Assembly (NCBI GenBank): GCA_039030715.1
Contig: JBCCDU010000020.1
Coordinates: 1-55,053, forward strand
Source of the DNA: Thermohalobaculum sp039030715
GTDB lineage: Bacteria; Pseudomonadota; Alphaproteobacteria; Rhodobacterales; Rhodobacteraceae
Direction: 5' to 3'
Length of the DNA stretch: 55,053 nucleotides
Part shown: piece by piece, positions 15,963 to 24,944 of the stretch
Numbering within the stretch: the first letter of the stretch is position 1
Layout: each line of letters opens with the position of its first letter
Position numbers and translations under genes: made by a program
The notes under the pieces: generated by a model
What the model was told of the DNA's origin: nothing
The model's database searches: none
The model's input: the letters and a program-made list of their open reading frames with translations, nothing else

Positions 15963-17519
15963 GTGACACCCACAGCGCCGCAGGATTGGATCGCCCGGCA
16001 GGGTCGCTGGACCCGCGGATTGATCGGATTTGGCGCGGGCGCTGTGATGACCATGGGCCACGCGCCGGTGGATTTGCCGTGGGGCTTTTTCGTCGCGGTC
16101 CCGGTTCTGGTTTGGCTGATGGCCGGATCCTCCACATGGCGGCAGGCAGCCTGGGCCGGTTGGGCCGTGGGCTTCGGTTATTTCCTCACGGGGCTTCACT
16201 GGATCGGCCACGCATTTCTCGTAGATGCGGAGGCTTTTGCCTGGTTGTTGCCCTTCGCGCTGACCTTGCTGCCGGGCGGCCTTGCGCTTTTCTGGGCACT
16301 GGGCTTTGGCGTCTCGTGGGTGTTTCGCCCGATTGGGCCGGTCGGGCAGGTGCTGGTGCTCGCCGCCTGCATGACGCTGGTCGAGTATCTACGAGGTAAT
16401 ATCCTGACCGGGTTTCCCTGGGCATTGCCCGGCTATGTCTGGGTCGAGACGCCGCTTCTGCAAAGTGCCAGTTGGGCGGGGCCGTTCGGGCTGACGCTGA
16501 TCTGCCTGGTGCTCACCGGTCTGCCGCTGGTCGCGGCGTTGCAGCGGCGGCTTTGGCCGTGTGCGGCGGCGATTGCAGGGTTCGCGCTGCTCTGGGGATG
16601 GGGCATTACGCGCGTGCCGGATCAGGTGGCCTATGCCCCCGATGCGCCGGTCATTCGTGTGGTGCAACCCAATGCCCCCCAACATTTGAAATGGCATCCG
16701 GAACATGTTCCCATATTCTATCGTCGTCTGCTGCGGCACACATCTGCCCCGGCGGAGACGGCGTCGGGCCAACCCGATTTAGTGATCTGGCCCGAAACGG
16801 CCGTCAACTTCGTCCCTGCCGAACAGGATGCGCTGCGTGTCCAGATCGCGACCGCTGCGAATGGGGCACCGGTGATCCTGGGTGCCCTGCATGTCGAGCG
16901 TTCCGGCGGCGAGAGGATCTGGCTCAACTCGATGGTCACGATCATGCCCGATGGGTCGCTGGGGCCACGGTATGACAAACACCATCTGGTGCCGTTCGGC
17001 GAGTACATGCCCTTCAAGGAGGTGTTCGAGCTTGTGGGGCTGCGGGGGCTCGCCCAGCATGGCGGCGCCAGCTTTGGCCCGGGACCCGCCGCGCTGCAGA
17101 TCGGGGATCTGCCCCGTTTCGCTGCTGCGATCTGTTATGAGATGATCTTCCCGTCGGAGATTGTCGCCCCCGGTCCGCGCCCCGAGTGGATTCTGACGAT
17201 CACCAACGATGCGTGGTTCGGCGGTTTTGCCGGCCCCCAGCAGCATCTGGCCCAAGCGCGGTTTCGCGCGGTGGAACAGGGATTGCCCGTCGCGCGTGCC
17301 GCGAATACTGGCATCTCTACAATCATAGATAGCTATGGCCGGATGAGCGACAAGCTTAACTTACATAAAGACGGCTATGTCGACGAACGGCTTCCCGCCG
17401 CGTTGTCGCCCACGATTTACAGCCATACATATACTGCCCCTACGTTACTCGCCTGCATGTTGATATTGTTTGCCGCAGGGTGGTCCGAATATTTACGCAT
17501 GAGAATTGACAATACTTGA
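15963..17519 (+). CDS. lnt: apolipoprotein N-acyltransferase
   Basis: A 518-residue inner-membrane enzyme that adds the third acyl chain to lipoproteins. The N-terminal half has about six membrane segments; the nitrilase-like periplasmic domain carries the catalytic triad Glu278 (IWPETAVN), Lys339 (YDKHHLVPFGEYMPF) and Cys391 (AAICYEMIFPS). One C-terminal membrane helix follows (LACMLILFAAGW). I use GTG at 15963, 10 bp after corC; the ORF extends to an ATG at 15915 inside corC but the added residues are Arg-rich and atypical. Confidence 0.96.
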   Translation: MTPTAPQDWIARQGRWTRGLIGFGAGAVMTMGHAPVDLPWGFFVAVPVLVWLMAGSSTWRQAAWAGWAVGFGYFLTGLHWIGHAFLVDAEAFAWLLPFALTLLPGGLALFWALGFGVSWVFRPIGPVGQVLVLAACMTLVEYLRGNILTGFPWALPGYVWVETPLLQSASWAGPFGLTLICLVLTGLPLVAALQRRLWPCAAAIAGFALLWGWGITRVPDQVAYAPDAPVIRVVQPNAPQHLKWHPEHVPIFYRRLLRHTSAPAETASGQPDLVIWPETAVNFVPAEQDALRVQIATAANGAPVILGALHVERSGGERIWLNSMVTIMPDGSLGPRYDKHHLVPFGEYMPFKEVFELVGLRGLAQHGGASFGPGPAALQIGDLPRFAAAICYEMIFPSEIVAPGPRPEWILTITNDAWFGGFAGPQQHLAQARFRAVEQGLPVARAANTGISTIIDSYGRMSDKLNLHKDGYVDERLPAALSPTIYSHTYTAPTLLACMLILFAAGWSEYLRMRIDNT

Positions 17520-17588
17520 AACTGCTGGTGAACTAGCGTGCTTGTGAGTTTCAGAGTTTCGCCAAGCTCTGAAATCGTCCTGGGGGAA

Positions 17589-18056
17589 ATGGTGTGGTGT
17601 CCGGCTTGCAGGATGCCTCGCCTGGATAGCGAGAACGTTTTGGCTAAATCGGCAGATGAAATTGATGCTCATATCGGGGGCAGGGTGCGTCTTCGGCGGA
17701 TGATGCTCAATATGAGCCAGGAGCAACTCGGCAACGGGTTGGGCCTGACATTCCAACAGGTCCAGAAATACGAGAAGGGCCTGAACCGGATCGGCGCCGG
17801 ACGGCTCTATCATATCGCCAAGCTGTTGGCGATCGAACCGGCATTCTTCTTTCAGGGCCTGCCGGAGGTCGCCGATACCGAAGCCGACCCGCGCGTCGCG
17901 CATCGCCAGCAGGAAGTTTCGGCTTTCATGGCCAGCCCGGACGGGTATGCCATCGTCATGGCGCTCAGCGAGATCACTGATTCCAACGTGCGTCGCCGCA
18001 TCCTGGACTTGGTGCGCGCCGTCGGCGGCGTCGATATGCCTGCCGAAGGCCACTGA
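17589..18056 (+). CDS. XRE family helix-turn-helix regulator
   Basis: A protein of about 155 residues with an HTH_XRE domain at roughly 27-85 (IGGRVRLRRMML-NMSQEQLGNGLG-TFQQVQKYEKGLNRIGAGRLYHIAKLL) and a short C-terminal region ending in a helix that may dimerise. This type is common upstream of metK in Rhodobacteraceae. Start choice is uncertain: ATG 17589 has GGGGGAA just upstream; ATG 17616 fits the usual family N-terminus (MPRLDSENVL), and a GTG at 17538 is also open. It may regulate metK or methionine metabolism, but its operator is unknown. Confidence 0.88.
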   Translation: MVWCPACRMPRLDSENVLAKSADEIDAHIGGRVRLRRMMLNMSQEQLGNGLGLTFQQVQKYEKGLNRIGAGRLYHIAKLLAIEPAFFFQGLPEVADTEADPRVAHRQQEVSAFMASPDGYAIVMALSEITDSNVRRRILDLVRAVGGVDMPAEGH

Positions 18057-18084
18057 GGCGGGCGACACGCGTCACCGCATCTTC

Positions 18085-18114
18085 TTGACCGATCCTTTGG
18101 CGCCATGGCATAGA
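18085..18114 (+). promoter_or_regulatory. possible promoter of metK
   Basis: TTGACC at 18085-18090 and CATAGA at 18109-18114, spacer 18, ending 59 bases before the metK ATG. The -35 match is good and the -10 weak. GAGGGAGG precedes the ATG as ribosome site. Confidence 0.3.
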
Positions 18115-18172
18115 CCCGCCTCGCCGCCGGGCCCATCCGTACCGCGCGAACTGTAGAGGGAGGCCGCCATCC

Positions 18173-19345
18173 ATGGCACGTGACAGTTATCTTTTTACCT
18201 CGGAATCGGTCTCCGAGGGGCATCCCGACAAGGTTTGCGATCAGATCTCGGACGCGATGATCGACATGATCCTGGCGCGTGAGCCCGAAGCCCGCGTAGC
18301 GGTCGAAACCGCTGCCACCACCAACAAGGTGGTGATGATGGGCGAGGTGAAGATCAGTCCGGACAATGCAGTCTCGGAGGATGACTTCATCGAAGAAGCC
18401 CGCAAGACGATCAAGCGCATCGGCTATATGCAGAAGGGTTTCCACTTCAAAACCTGTTCGATCGACTGTTACGTCCACGAGCAATCCGCAGATATCGCGC
18501 AAGGTGTCGATGCGGCGGCCAACAAGGACGAGGGCGCGGGCGATCAAGGCATCATGTTTGGCTATGCCACCAACGAGACGCCGGAACTGATGCCGGCGCC
18601 GATCCTCTACTCCCACCGGATGCTGCGCCTGATGGCCGAGGCACGCCATGATGGCAGCGCGCCGGAACTGGGCCCCGATGCCAAAAGCCAGGTGACGGTC
18701 GAGTACCGCAACGGTCAGCCAGTGCGTGCCAACACCATCGTCGTCTCGACCCAGCATGCCGAGGGTCTGGAAAGCGGCGATGTACGCAAGATCATCGAAC
18801 CTTATGTGCTGAAGGCCCTGCCGGAGGGGTTCGTTGACGCCGATACCATCTGGCACGTGAACCCGACAGGGCGGTTCGTCATCGGCGGACCGGACGGGGA
18901 TGCCGGGCTGACCGGGCGCAAGATCATCGTCGATACTTATGGTGGCGCGGCACCCCATGGCGGTGGCGCTTTCAGCGGCAAGGACCCGACCAAGGTCGAC
19001 CGCTCGGCCGCATATGCCGCGCGCTATGTTGCCAAGAACGTGGTCGCTGCCGGATTGGCAGATAGGTGCTGCCTGCAGCTTTCCTATGCGATTGGAGTTC
19101 CCGAACCGCTGTCGATCTATGTCGACGCCTATGGCACGGAGAAGGAAGACCCGGCCAAGATCGAAGCTGCGATCCGCGAGGTGATCAGCCTGACCCCACG
19201 CGGCATCCGAACCCATCTGGGACTGAACAAGCCGATCTACCAGCGCACCGCCGCCTACGGGCATTTCGGACGTGAGCCCGAGGCTGATGGCGGCTTCTCC
19301 TGGGAGAAAACCGATCTGGTGGATGCGTTGAAGGCAGCGATATAA
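18173..19345 (+). CDS. metK: S-adenosylmethionine synthetase
   Basis: A 390-residue cytosolic enzyme making SAM from methionine and ATP. Signature segments are present: SEGHPDKVCDQISDA (metal/ATP-binding His and Asp), GAGDQGIMFGYA, and the phosphate loop GGGAFSGKDPTKVDRSAAY. Length is normal. SAM made here is the ultimate source of the methylthioadenosine handled by MtnP at 7.7 kb. I looked for, and did not find, the SAM/SAH riboswitch common before metK in this order. Confidence 0.98.
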   Translation: MARDSYLFTSESVSEGHPDKVCDQISDAMIDMILAREPEARVAVETAATTNKVVMMGEVKISPDNAVSEDDFIEEARKTIKRIGYMQKGFHFKTCSIDCYVHEQSADIAQGVDAAANKDEGAGDQGIMFGYATNETPELMPAPILYSHRMLRLMAEARHDGSAPELGPDAKSQVTVEYRNGQPVRANTIVVSTQHAEGLESGDVRKIIEPYVLKALPEGFVDADTIWHVNPTGRFVIGGPDGDAGLTGRKIIVDTYGGAAPHGGGAFSGKDPTKVDRSAAYAARYVAKNVVAAGLADRCCLQLSYAIGVPEPLSIYVDAYGTEKEDPAKIEAAIREVISLTPRGIRTHLGLNKPIYQRTAAYGHFGREPEADGGFSWEKTDLVDALKAAI

Positions 19346-19351
19346 GCTATC

Positions 19352-19377
19352 TGCGCCCTCTCTACACCAAGGGCGCA
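19352..19377 (+). repeat. hairpin after metK
   Basis: TGCGCCC at 19352-19358 pairs with GGGCGCA at 19371-19377 across a 12-base loop, directly after the metK stop. There is no T-run; it may partly terminate or stabilise the metK message before the acetyltransferase gene. Confidence 0.35.
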
Positions 19378-19398
19378 TGCGCCTTGCGGGAGGGTGAT

Positions 19399-19899
19399 AT
19401 GGACAACGACGCATGGATCAGACCGTTTCGTCCGGGCGACGAGACGGCCATGTTGATGATCCACGGAAGGTCCATTCAGGCGATCTCCGAAACGGTCTAC
19501 ACCCGCGCCGAGCTCGATAGCTGGAACTTTGGCAAGGATGTCGAGGGATATCTTTCCGCCATGGCGAGCGGTGAAGTTTATCACGTCGCCGTCAGCCAGG
19601 ATGAACTCGCCGGTTTCTGCGGTCATAAACTTCACCCAGACGGATGGGGTGAGATCTGCGGGCTCTATGTCGATCCCGGCTATCAGGGCCGAGGGCTCGG
19701 CAAGCGGCTGATGGCCAATGCCGAACAGATGATGCGCGCCGCCGGGCGTTGGCGAATCTGGATCGAGGCATCTCTTGCGGCCCTGTCGTTCTACGAGGCT
19801 GGCGGATATCGCGTCGTTGAAGAGCTTACGCACACCACGCGCGGTGGCCTGCCCCTTGCGATGCGCCGGGTCGAGAAGGTATTGGGGCAAGGGATTTGA
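19399..19899 (+). CDS. GNAT family N-acetyltransferase
   Basis: A 166-residue acetyltransferase. Motif A is ICGLYVDPGYQGRGLGKRLMANAE (about 90-113) and motif B is SLAALSFYEAGGYRVVEE. Substrate unknown. ATG 19399 is chosen because GGGAGGGTGAT lies just before it. The stop overlaps the trmB TTG start (TTGA), so the two genes are translationally coupled. Confidence 0.9.
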   Translation: MDNDAWIRPFRPGDETAMLMIHGRSIQAISETVYTRAELDSWNFGKDVEGYLSAMASGEVYHVAVSQDELAGFCGHKLHPDGWGEICGLYVDPGYQGRGLGKRLMANAEQMMRAAGRWRIWIEASLAALSFYEAGGYRVVEELTHTTRGGLPLAMRRVEKVLGQGI

Positions 19900-20627
19900 G
19901 CGGATCGAATACGCCCCCCGAACGCGACGACGGCGCGCCATGGCGCAACTTCTATGGACGTCGACATGGCAAGACCATGCGCAAGGGGCATGTGGAGTTG
20001 TTGGAGACGCGGTTGGCGGACCTTGCGCCCAAGCGTGTGGGGTGGGAGGAGAATCCGGAGCGCCAGCCCCTCGATCTCGCGGCGCTGTTTCCCGGGAAAT
20101 CGCGCATCTGGCTCGAAATCGGCTTTGGTTCGGGCGAGCACATGATCTCTGAGGCCGGCGTCAACCCCGATGTCGGGATCCTCGGTTGCGAGGCTTTCAT
20201 AAATGGGGTTGCCACTCTGCTGGCCCATATCGACCGCGCAGGGGTGGAAAACATTCGCATCCATCCCGGCGACGCGCGAGATTTGATGGATGTGCTGCCC
20301 GCGGGCACGGTCGAGCGGGTCTACCTCCTCTATCCCGATCCCTGGCCGAAGAAGCGTCATTGGAAGCGGCGGTTCATCAATCCGGACAACCTGAACCAGT
20401 TGGCGCGCCTGATGGCGACCGGGGCAGAGCTGCGCATCGCGACTGATATTCCCGATTATGCGCGCCATACGCTGGAACACTTGATCCAGGACGACCGATT
20501 CGCATGGACCGCGCAAAAACCGGCCGATTGGCGCGCGCCGTGGCCCGGTTGGCCTTCGACGAGGTACGAATCCAAGGCGCTGCGCGAGGGACGGGTGCCA
20601 CACTACCTGATCTTCCAGCGGTTGTAG
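19896..20627 (+). CDS. trmB: tRNA (guanine-N7-)-methyltransferase
   Basis: A 243-residue SAM-dependent enzyme making m7G46 in tRNA variable loops. The SAM site EIGFGSGEH and the family signature LLYPDPWPKKRHWKRRF (about 146-162) are clear, and the C-terminal TRYESKALREGR-HYLIF binds tRNA. The start is a TTG overlapping the preceding stop. It uses the SAM made by MetK two genes upstream. Confidence 0.96.
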   Translation: MSGSNTPPERDDGAPWRNFYGRRHGKTMRKGHVELLETRLADLAPKRVGWEENPERQPLDLAALFPGKSRIWLEIGFGSGEHMISEAGVNPDVGILGCEAFINGVATLLAHIDRAGVENIRIHPGDARDLMDVLPAGTVERVYLLYPDPWPKKRHWKRRFINPDNLNQLARLMATGAELRIATDIPDYARHTLEHLIQDDRFAWTAQKPADWRAPWPGWPSTRYESKALREGRVPHYLIFQRL

Positions 20628-20694
20628 GGCAATAGCCCCATTCGGGCACCATTCCGGCCACATCGCTGCCCCAATTCGGGGCGATCAAAGTCCC

Positions 20695-20901
20695 AGGCCG
20701 CCACGACGGAACCTGGTTTCGGTGGATGCTGCGCACCGGGGAAGAACCTGGAACCGCGGCGGTCTAAAGTGCGAGGGTGAATGCGTTGGTACAGTGCCTT
20801 GTCGGCTTGCCGGAGTGAGCCGGTGAGGGAAGGGTGGGACCCTGTATCACGTTGGCTCGCCGGGCGTCGGCTCCAGTCTGGGTCGACGCCCTCTTTTTCT
20901 C
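20695..20901 (+). ncRNA. candidate structured leader RNA or small RNA before aroA
   Basis: The 403-bp gap between trmB and aroA (20628-21030) holds no convincing gene but several helices. AGGCCGCC (20695-20702) pairs with GGCGGTCT (20758-20765) around GGTT/AACC and GGTG/CACC stems. CCGGTGAG (20820-20827) pairs with CTCGCCGG (20856-20863) around an AGGGT-GGG-ACCCT hairpin (20831-20843). The last helix shares two bases with a strong terminator at 20862, so the two can compete. I do not recognise a known riboswitch class. It could be an attenuator for aroA or the end of a separate small RNA. Confidence 0.35.
20862..20901 (+). terminator. strong rho-independent terminator upstream of aroA
   Basis: GGGCGTCG at 20862-20869 pairs with CGACGCCC at 20884-20891; four more pairs including G-T can form inside. 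It is followed by TCTTTTTCTC. It is 130 bases before the aroA start, with no gene end nearer than trmB 235 bases upstream. Confidence 0.75.
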
Positions 20902-21030
20902 GGGCGTATGGCTCGAGGTCGGAGCAGGCGCCCGGCAGCCCTTGATCAACCGGTTCTTACATGACGCCGGCGCTGGACGGCGGCGCCGAGTTGCCGCTAT
21001 ACCCCGCGCGACGATGCGGGGAGCCGGACC

Positions 21031-22377
21031 ATGTCACACACCACTATGCCCGAGCCGTTGAGCAGCCGAAAAGGCGCTGGCCTGCGCGGCCGCGTCGATA
21101 TTCCGGGCGACAAATCGGTCAGCCACCGGGCGTTGATCTTTGGAACGCTGGCGGTGGGCGAAACCAACGTGACCGGTCTGCTGGAGGGCGAGGATGTGCT
21201 GGCCACAGCCGAAGCCATGCGAGCATTCGGCGCGACGGTCGAGCGGACGGGTGCCGGCGCCTGGACAATCCATGGCGTCGGAGTGGGTGGCCTGGCCGAG
21301 CCCGATCAGGTGATCGACTGCGGCAATGCCGGCACCGGCGTGCGTCTGATCATGGGTATGATGGCGACCACGCCGATTGCGGCGACCTTCACCGGCGATG
21401 CCTCGCTGCGCCGCCGTCCGATGGGGCGCATTCTGGATCCGCTGCGCCTGTTCGGCACCAGGACGATGGGCCGCGAGGGTGGGCTTCTACCGCTGACCCT
21501 GACGGGGGCGGCAGATCCGGTGCCGGTGGAATACACGCTGCCGATGCCCTCGGCCCAGGTGAAATCCGCCGTGCTGCTCGCAGGCCTCAATGCGCCCGGC
21601 GAGACGGTGGTGATCGAGGGCGAGGCGACCCGCGACCACACCGAACGCATGCTGCGCGGGTTCGGCGCCGAGGTTGTTGTTGAGGATCTGCCGGAGGGTC
21701 GAGCGATCCGCCTGACCGGACAGCCAGAGCTTTCTCCGCAAACCATCGCCGTGCCGCGCGACCCGTCCTCTGCCGCGTTCCCGATTGCGGCTGCGCTGAT
21801 TGTCGAGGGATCGGACGTGCTGGTGCCAAACATCTGCCTCAACCCCACGCGCGACGGCTTCTATCGCACCCTGGCCGAAATGGGTGCCGATATCGCCCAC
21901 GAGAACTCGCGTGAAGAAGGCGGCGAGCCGGTGGCCGATCTGCGTGCGAAATTCTCGACCCTCAAGGGCGTAGAGGTTCCGCCCGGACGCGCGCCCAGTA
22001 TGATCGATGAATATCCCGTTCTGGCCTGTATCGCGGCCTTCGCAGAAGGTGACACGGTGATGCGCGGCATTGCCGAATTGCGCGTAAAGGAAAGCGACCG
22101 GATTGCAGCCACAGTGGCCGGTCTGCGCGCGAACGGGGTCGAAGTGACCGAGCATGAGGACGGGATGACCGTCCACGGCCAGGGCCGCGTACCGGGTGGC
22201 GGTGTGGTCGAAACCCATCTGGACCACCGGATCGCGATGGCGTTCCTGTGCCTGGGCATGTCGGCGGATCAGAAAGTCGGCATCGACGACGCTGGCCCTA
22301 TCGCGACCAGTTTCCCGGACTTCGTCGATATGATGTCGGATCTGGGTGCCATCCTGACCCGCGAGAACCGCCGCTGA
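21031..22377 (+). CDS. aroA: 3-phosphoshikimate 1-carboxyvinyltransferase (EPSP synthase)
   Basis: A 448-residue shikimate-pathway enzyme joining PEP and shikimate-3-phosphate. Motifs: IPGDKSVSHRALI (18-36 region), CGNAGTGVRLIMG (PEP loop), SAQVKSAVLLAGL, APSMIDEYPVLA, ELRVKESDRI and THLDHRIAMAF. The layout is that of class II (alphaproteobacterial) EPSP synthases rather than the E. coli class. The PEP loop keeps Gly in GNAG. It feeds chorismate to the tryptophan genes further along the window. An aroA-cmk-rpsA order is common; here a membrane protein gene lies between aroA and cmk. Confidence 0.97.
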   Translation: MSHTTMPEPLSSRKGAGLRGRVDIPGDKSVSHRALIFGTLAVGETNVTGLLEGEDVLATAEAMRAFGATVERTGAGAWTIHGVGVGGLAEPDQVIDCGNAGTGVRLIMGMMATTPIAATFTGDASLRRRPMGRILDPLRLFGTRTMGREGGLLPLTLTGAADPVPVEYTLPMPSAQVKSAVLLAGLNAPGETVVIEGEATRDHTERMLRGFGAEVVVEDLPEGRAIRLTGQPELSPQTIAVPRDPSSAAFPIAAALIVEGSDVLVPNICLNPTRDGFYRTLAEMGADIAHENSREEGGEPVADLRAKFSTLKGVEVPPGRAPSMIDEYPVLACIAAFAEGDTVMRGIAELRVKESDRIAATVAGLRANGVEVTEHEDGMTVHGQGRVPGGGVVETHLDHRIAMAFLCLGMSADQKVGIDDAGPIATSFPDFVDMMSDLGAILTRENRR

Positions 22378-22386
22378 CACCGCATC

Positions 22387-22412
22387 GGTGCAGGTGCCTC
22401 GTTACCTGCGCC
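22387..22412 (+). repeat. hairpin after aroA
   Basis: GGTGCAGGT at 22387-22395 pairs with ACCTGCGCC at 22404-22412 (9 bp with one G-T pair), 10 bases after the aroA stop. It lacks a T-run. It is a weak candidate for transcription end of aroA. Confidence 0.35.
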
Positions 22413-22554
22413 GGGCTGCCTAGACCGGCGTTGCGCCCCATGCTAGAGCGCAGCACGCAAGGCAATCGCGCGCTGGCAACAGGGCGTTAACATGCTGATG
22501 GCATGGGCTTGTGGCACAGGCTTGCGACACGGGACGTGCGAGACGGGGCTTGCA

Positions 22555-24111
22555 ATGCAGGTAGAGCGGATCATTTCAGGCGGATTGATGCTGGCGCTGC
22601 TTGCCGCGCTGTTCTTTCGGCTCTATCCGCTTGCGGCTGGCGGCGAGGTTCTCGACCGGTTCTTCATCACCGAGGACGGGTATCTGCTGCTGACCGTTTC
22701 GCGCAATCTGGCATTGGGCAACGGGTTGAGCGTCTCGGCGGGCGAGATCGCATCGAACGGATTTCAACCGCTGGTGACATTCCTGTTCGCCATCCCGTAT
22801 CTGATCTTCGACGGCGACAAGTGGATGGGGCTTTGGGGCGTTGGCCTCGCCTCGGCACTGGTCTGCGTGGTGGCCTGCTGGCTGATCTGGCGCTTTGCGC
22901 TTCGGGCCTTTGGCGGGCAGGTGAACGCGGTGCTGGCGCTGATCGTCGCGGCGCTTTGGTTCACCGGGCCGCTTTTGATGTTTCATTCGATGAACGGATT
23001 GGAGACCGCGCTCTACACAGCGATGGTCGTGGGCACGCTGGTCTATATGGGGCATCTTCTGGCAACGCGTACGCGGCTTCGCTGGGCCGATCGGATTATC
23101 CTGGGTACGCTTTGCGGGTTGGTGTTCTTGGCCCGCAACGACGGTGTCTTTCTGGTCGCAGCGCTCCTCGGGATCCGGTTCGTGCAGGCGCAGCTCCAGG
23201 ACGGGCTGAGCCTGGGGGAGGCGCTGGCGGAAATCGTGCCGGTGGGCCTGGTGGCCTTGGCCTGGGCTGCGCCCTGGCTTGCCTACAATTACATGATCTC
23301 GGGCTCGATCATCCCGATCAGCGGGCAGGCGCAATCGCTGAAGGCGGTTTTCGCGGGCAATCTAGACCAATCGCCCGTCAAGGCGTTCGAGACGATGTTC
23401 CCGATGCTGCCCTTGCCGCGCCCGATGGAACGGATGGAGCATATGGACCTGGCCACCGGCGGGATCACGGCGCTGATCCTGGCCCTGTTCGTTTGGCGCG
23501 TGCTGCGCGCGGGCGGCACGTTTCGCTGGGTGATCCTGGCCTACGCGATCTATGCGGTTGCGATCTTCTGCTATTACAGCCTGGCCTTCGGTGCCTCGCA
23601 TTTCCTCAGCCGGTATTTCGCGCCGTCTGCCCCGCTTCTGATCACCGCGGCGGTGTCGGTTGGGTATGCGCTGCTGATCCTGATCCTGCGTCATTGGGCG
23701 CGTCCGGCCTTGATGGGCGCCGGTATGCTCTCGGTCCTGCTCTGCCTTGCGCTGCTGGGGCGGATGCTGCAACCGGGCGCAAATGTGCAGGGCCATTTCC
23801 AGGTGGTCGACTGGGTCCGCGCCAATGTGGCCGAGGACACATGGGCCGGCGCGGTGCAGACCGGAACGCTCGGCTATTGGCACGACCGGACGATCAATCT
23901 CGATGGCAAGGTGAACCCGGACGCACTGGCGGCGCGCAAGGCGGATGGTCATATCTTTGCCTACGCGGTCCAAAGCCGGATCGACGTGATCGCGGATTGG
24001 ACAGGGATTGCCCACTGGGCCGCGGCGCCGGAGGGCGGATTCAACCAGACCTTCGAATTGATTGTGAATGACGAGGCGAACAATCTGGCGGTGCTGCGCC
24101 GCAGACCCTGA
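22555..24111 (+). CDS. polytopic membrane protein, GT-C glycosyltransferase-like
   Basis: A protein of about 518 residues with roughly ten hydrophobic segments and a C-terminal soluble part. Near the N-terminus, after the first helix, it has ITEDGYLLLTVSRNLALGNGLS and SNGFQPL, the acidic loop pattern seen in GT-C enzymes that use lipid-linked sugars; RNDG occurs later in a loop. Specific family and donor are not recognised. ATG 22555 starts immediately before the first helix; the ORF is open from 22492. A glycosyltransferase between aroA and cmk is unusual and may have been inserted there. Confidence 0.75.
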   Translation: MQVERIISGGLMLALLAALFFRLYPLAAGGEVLDRFFITEDGYLLLTVSRNLALGNGLSVSAGEIASNGFQPLVTFLFAIPYLIFDGDKWMGLWGVGLASALVCVVACWLIWRFALRAFGGQVNAVLALIVAALWFTGPLLMFHSMNGLETALYTAMVVGTLVYMGHLLATRTRLRWADRIILGTLCGLVFLARNDGVFLVAALLGIRFVQAQLQDGLSLGEALAEIVPVGLVALAWAAPWLAYNYMISGSIIPISGQAQSLKAVFAGNLDQSPVKAFETMFPMLPLPRPMERMEHMDLATGGITALILALFVWRVLRAGGTFRWVILAYAIYAVAIFCYYSLAFGASHFLSRYFAPSAPLLITAAVSVGYALLILILRHWARPALMGAGMLSVLLCLALLGRMLQPGANVQGHFQVVDWVRANVAEDTWAGAVQTGTLGYWHDRTINLDGKVNPDALAARKADGHIFAYAVQSRIDVIADWTGIAHWAAAPEGGFNQTFELIVNDEANNLAVLRRRP

Positions 24112-24203
24112 GCGAGGGCTGTTGAACTCACCGCAGGATCGGCTAGAAAATTTGCTATCCATCCCGCACCCGCGGGCCGCGTAATCCCAGCAAGAGGTGT
24201 TCG

Positions 24204-24845
24204 GTGAGCTTCACAATCGCCATCGACGGACCGGCAGCGGCGGGAAAGGGCACGATTGCGCGTGCAGTCGCCGCACATTTCGGCTTCGCTCATCTGGACA
24301 CCGGCCTGCTCTACCGCGCAGTTGGCAAACGCGCGATGGATCAGGGTCGTGGGGTGATCGACGAGGGCGTCGCGGTGCTTTGTGCCCGCGAGTTGAAGCC
24401 CGACGCGCTAGACGAAAGCCAGTTGCGCAGCGCGCTGGTGGCCAAGGCCGCCTCGCGGGTCGCCGCGATTGGCGAGGTGCGCGAAGCGTTGGTGGATTTC
24501 CAGCGCGGTTTCGCCAGGCAGACCGGTGGCGCCGTACTGGACGGGCGCGATATCGGCACGGTGATCTGTCCCGAGGCCGAAGTGAAGATTTTCGTCACCG
24601 CCGGCGACGAAGTCCGTGCCACCCGCCGGATGGAGGAGCTGGCGGCGAAGGGCGACACTCGTCCCTATGATCTGATCCTCGCCGACATCCGCGCCCGCGA
24701 TGCCCGCGACAGCGGTCGGGTCGACGCGCCGCTCCGCCAGGCCGAGGATGCCCACTTGCTAGACACATCCGAATTGGATATAGACGCCGCCGTCGCCAAA
24801 GCAGTGGCAATTGTCGAGCAGGCAGGGGGCCGGGCAGCGAAATAG
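24204..24845 (+). CDS. cmk: cytidylate kinase
   Basis: A 213-residue kinase phosphorylating CMP and dCMP. The P-loop GPAAAGKGTIAR is at 7-18, HLDTGLLYRAVG binds the nucleotide, and LDGRDIGTVICPEAEVKIFVTA is the family core. The lid contains RRMEEL and RDARDSGR. Start is GTG after AAGAGGTG. It is directly upstream of rpsA, the usual pairing. Confidence 0.96.
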   Translation: MSFTIAIDGPAAAGKGTIARAVAAHFGFAHLDTGLLYRAVGKRAMDQGRGVIDEGVAVLCARELKPDALDESQLRSALVAKAASRVAAIGEVREALVDFQRGFARQTGGAVLDGRDIGTVICPEAEVKIFVTAGDEVRATRRMEELAAKGDTRPYDLILADIRARDARDSGRVDAPLRQAEDAHLLDTSELDIDAAVAKAVAIVEQAGGRAAK

Positions 24846-24944
24846 CCCGGACACCGGCCTTTTTGTTTTTGCGACCCGTGAAACCCGAAGACCGGCGGAG
24901 ACAACCGTTCGGCCAGCTAAAACCAGTCTAGGAGACTTACATAT

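Noticed and set aside
18057..18172. SAM or SAM/SAH riboswitch before metK
   Set aside because: This order often has one, but the conserved ACGGCUUCCUGGCGUG-type core and the pseudoknot partner before the start codon are not present; only a weak promoter was seen.
17852..19414. Long minus-strand open frame opposite metK
   Set aside because: High-GC shadow frame; metK and the XRE gene on the plus strand are clearly the coding sequences.
20760..20900. Cobalamin riboswitch
   Set aside because: A GGGAA next to a short hairpin resembled part of the core, but the B12 box and the surrounding conserved positions are missing.
22503..24071. Second plus-strand frame inside the membrane protein gene
   Set aside because: Arg/Gly/Asp-rich, no hydrophobic pattern; the other frame has consistent membrane helices.
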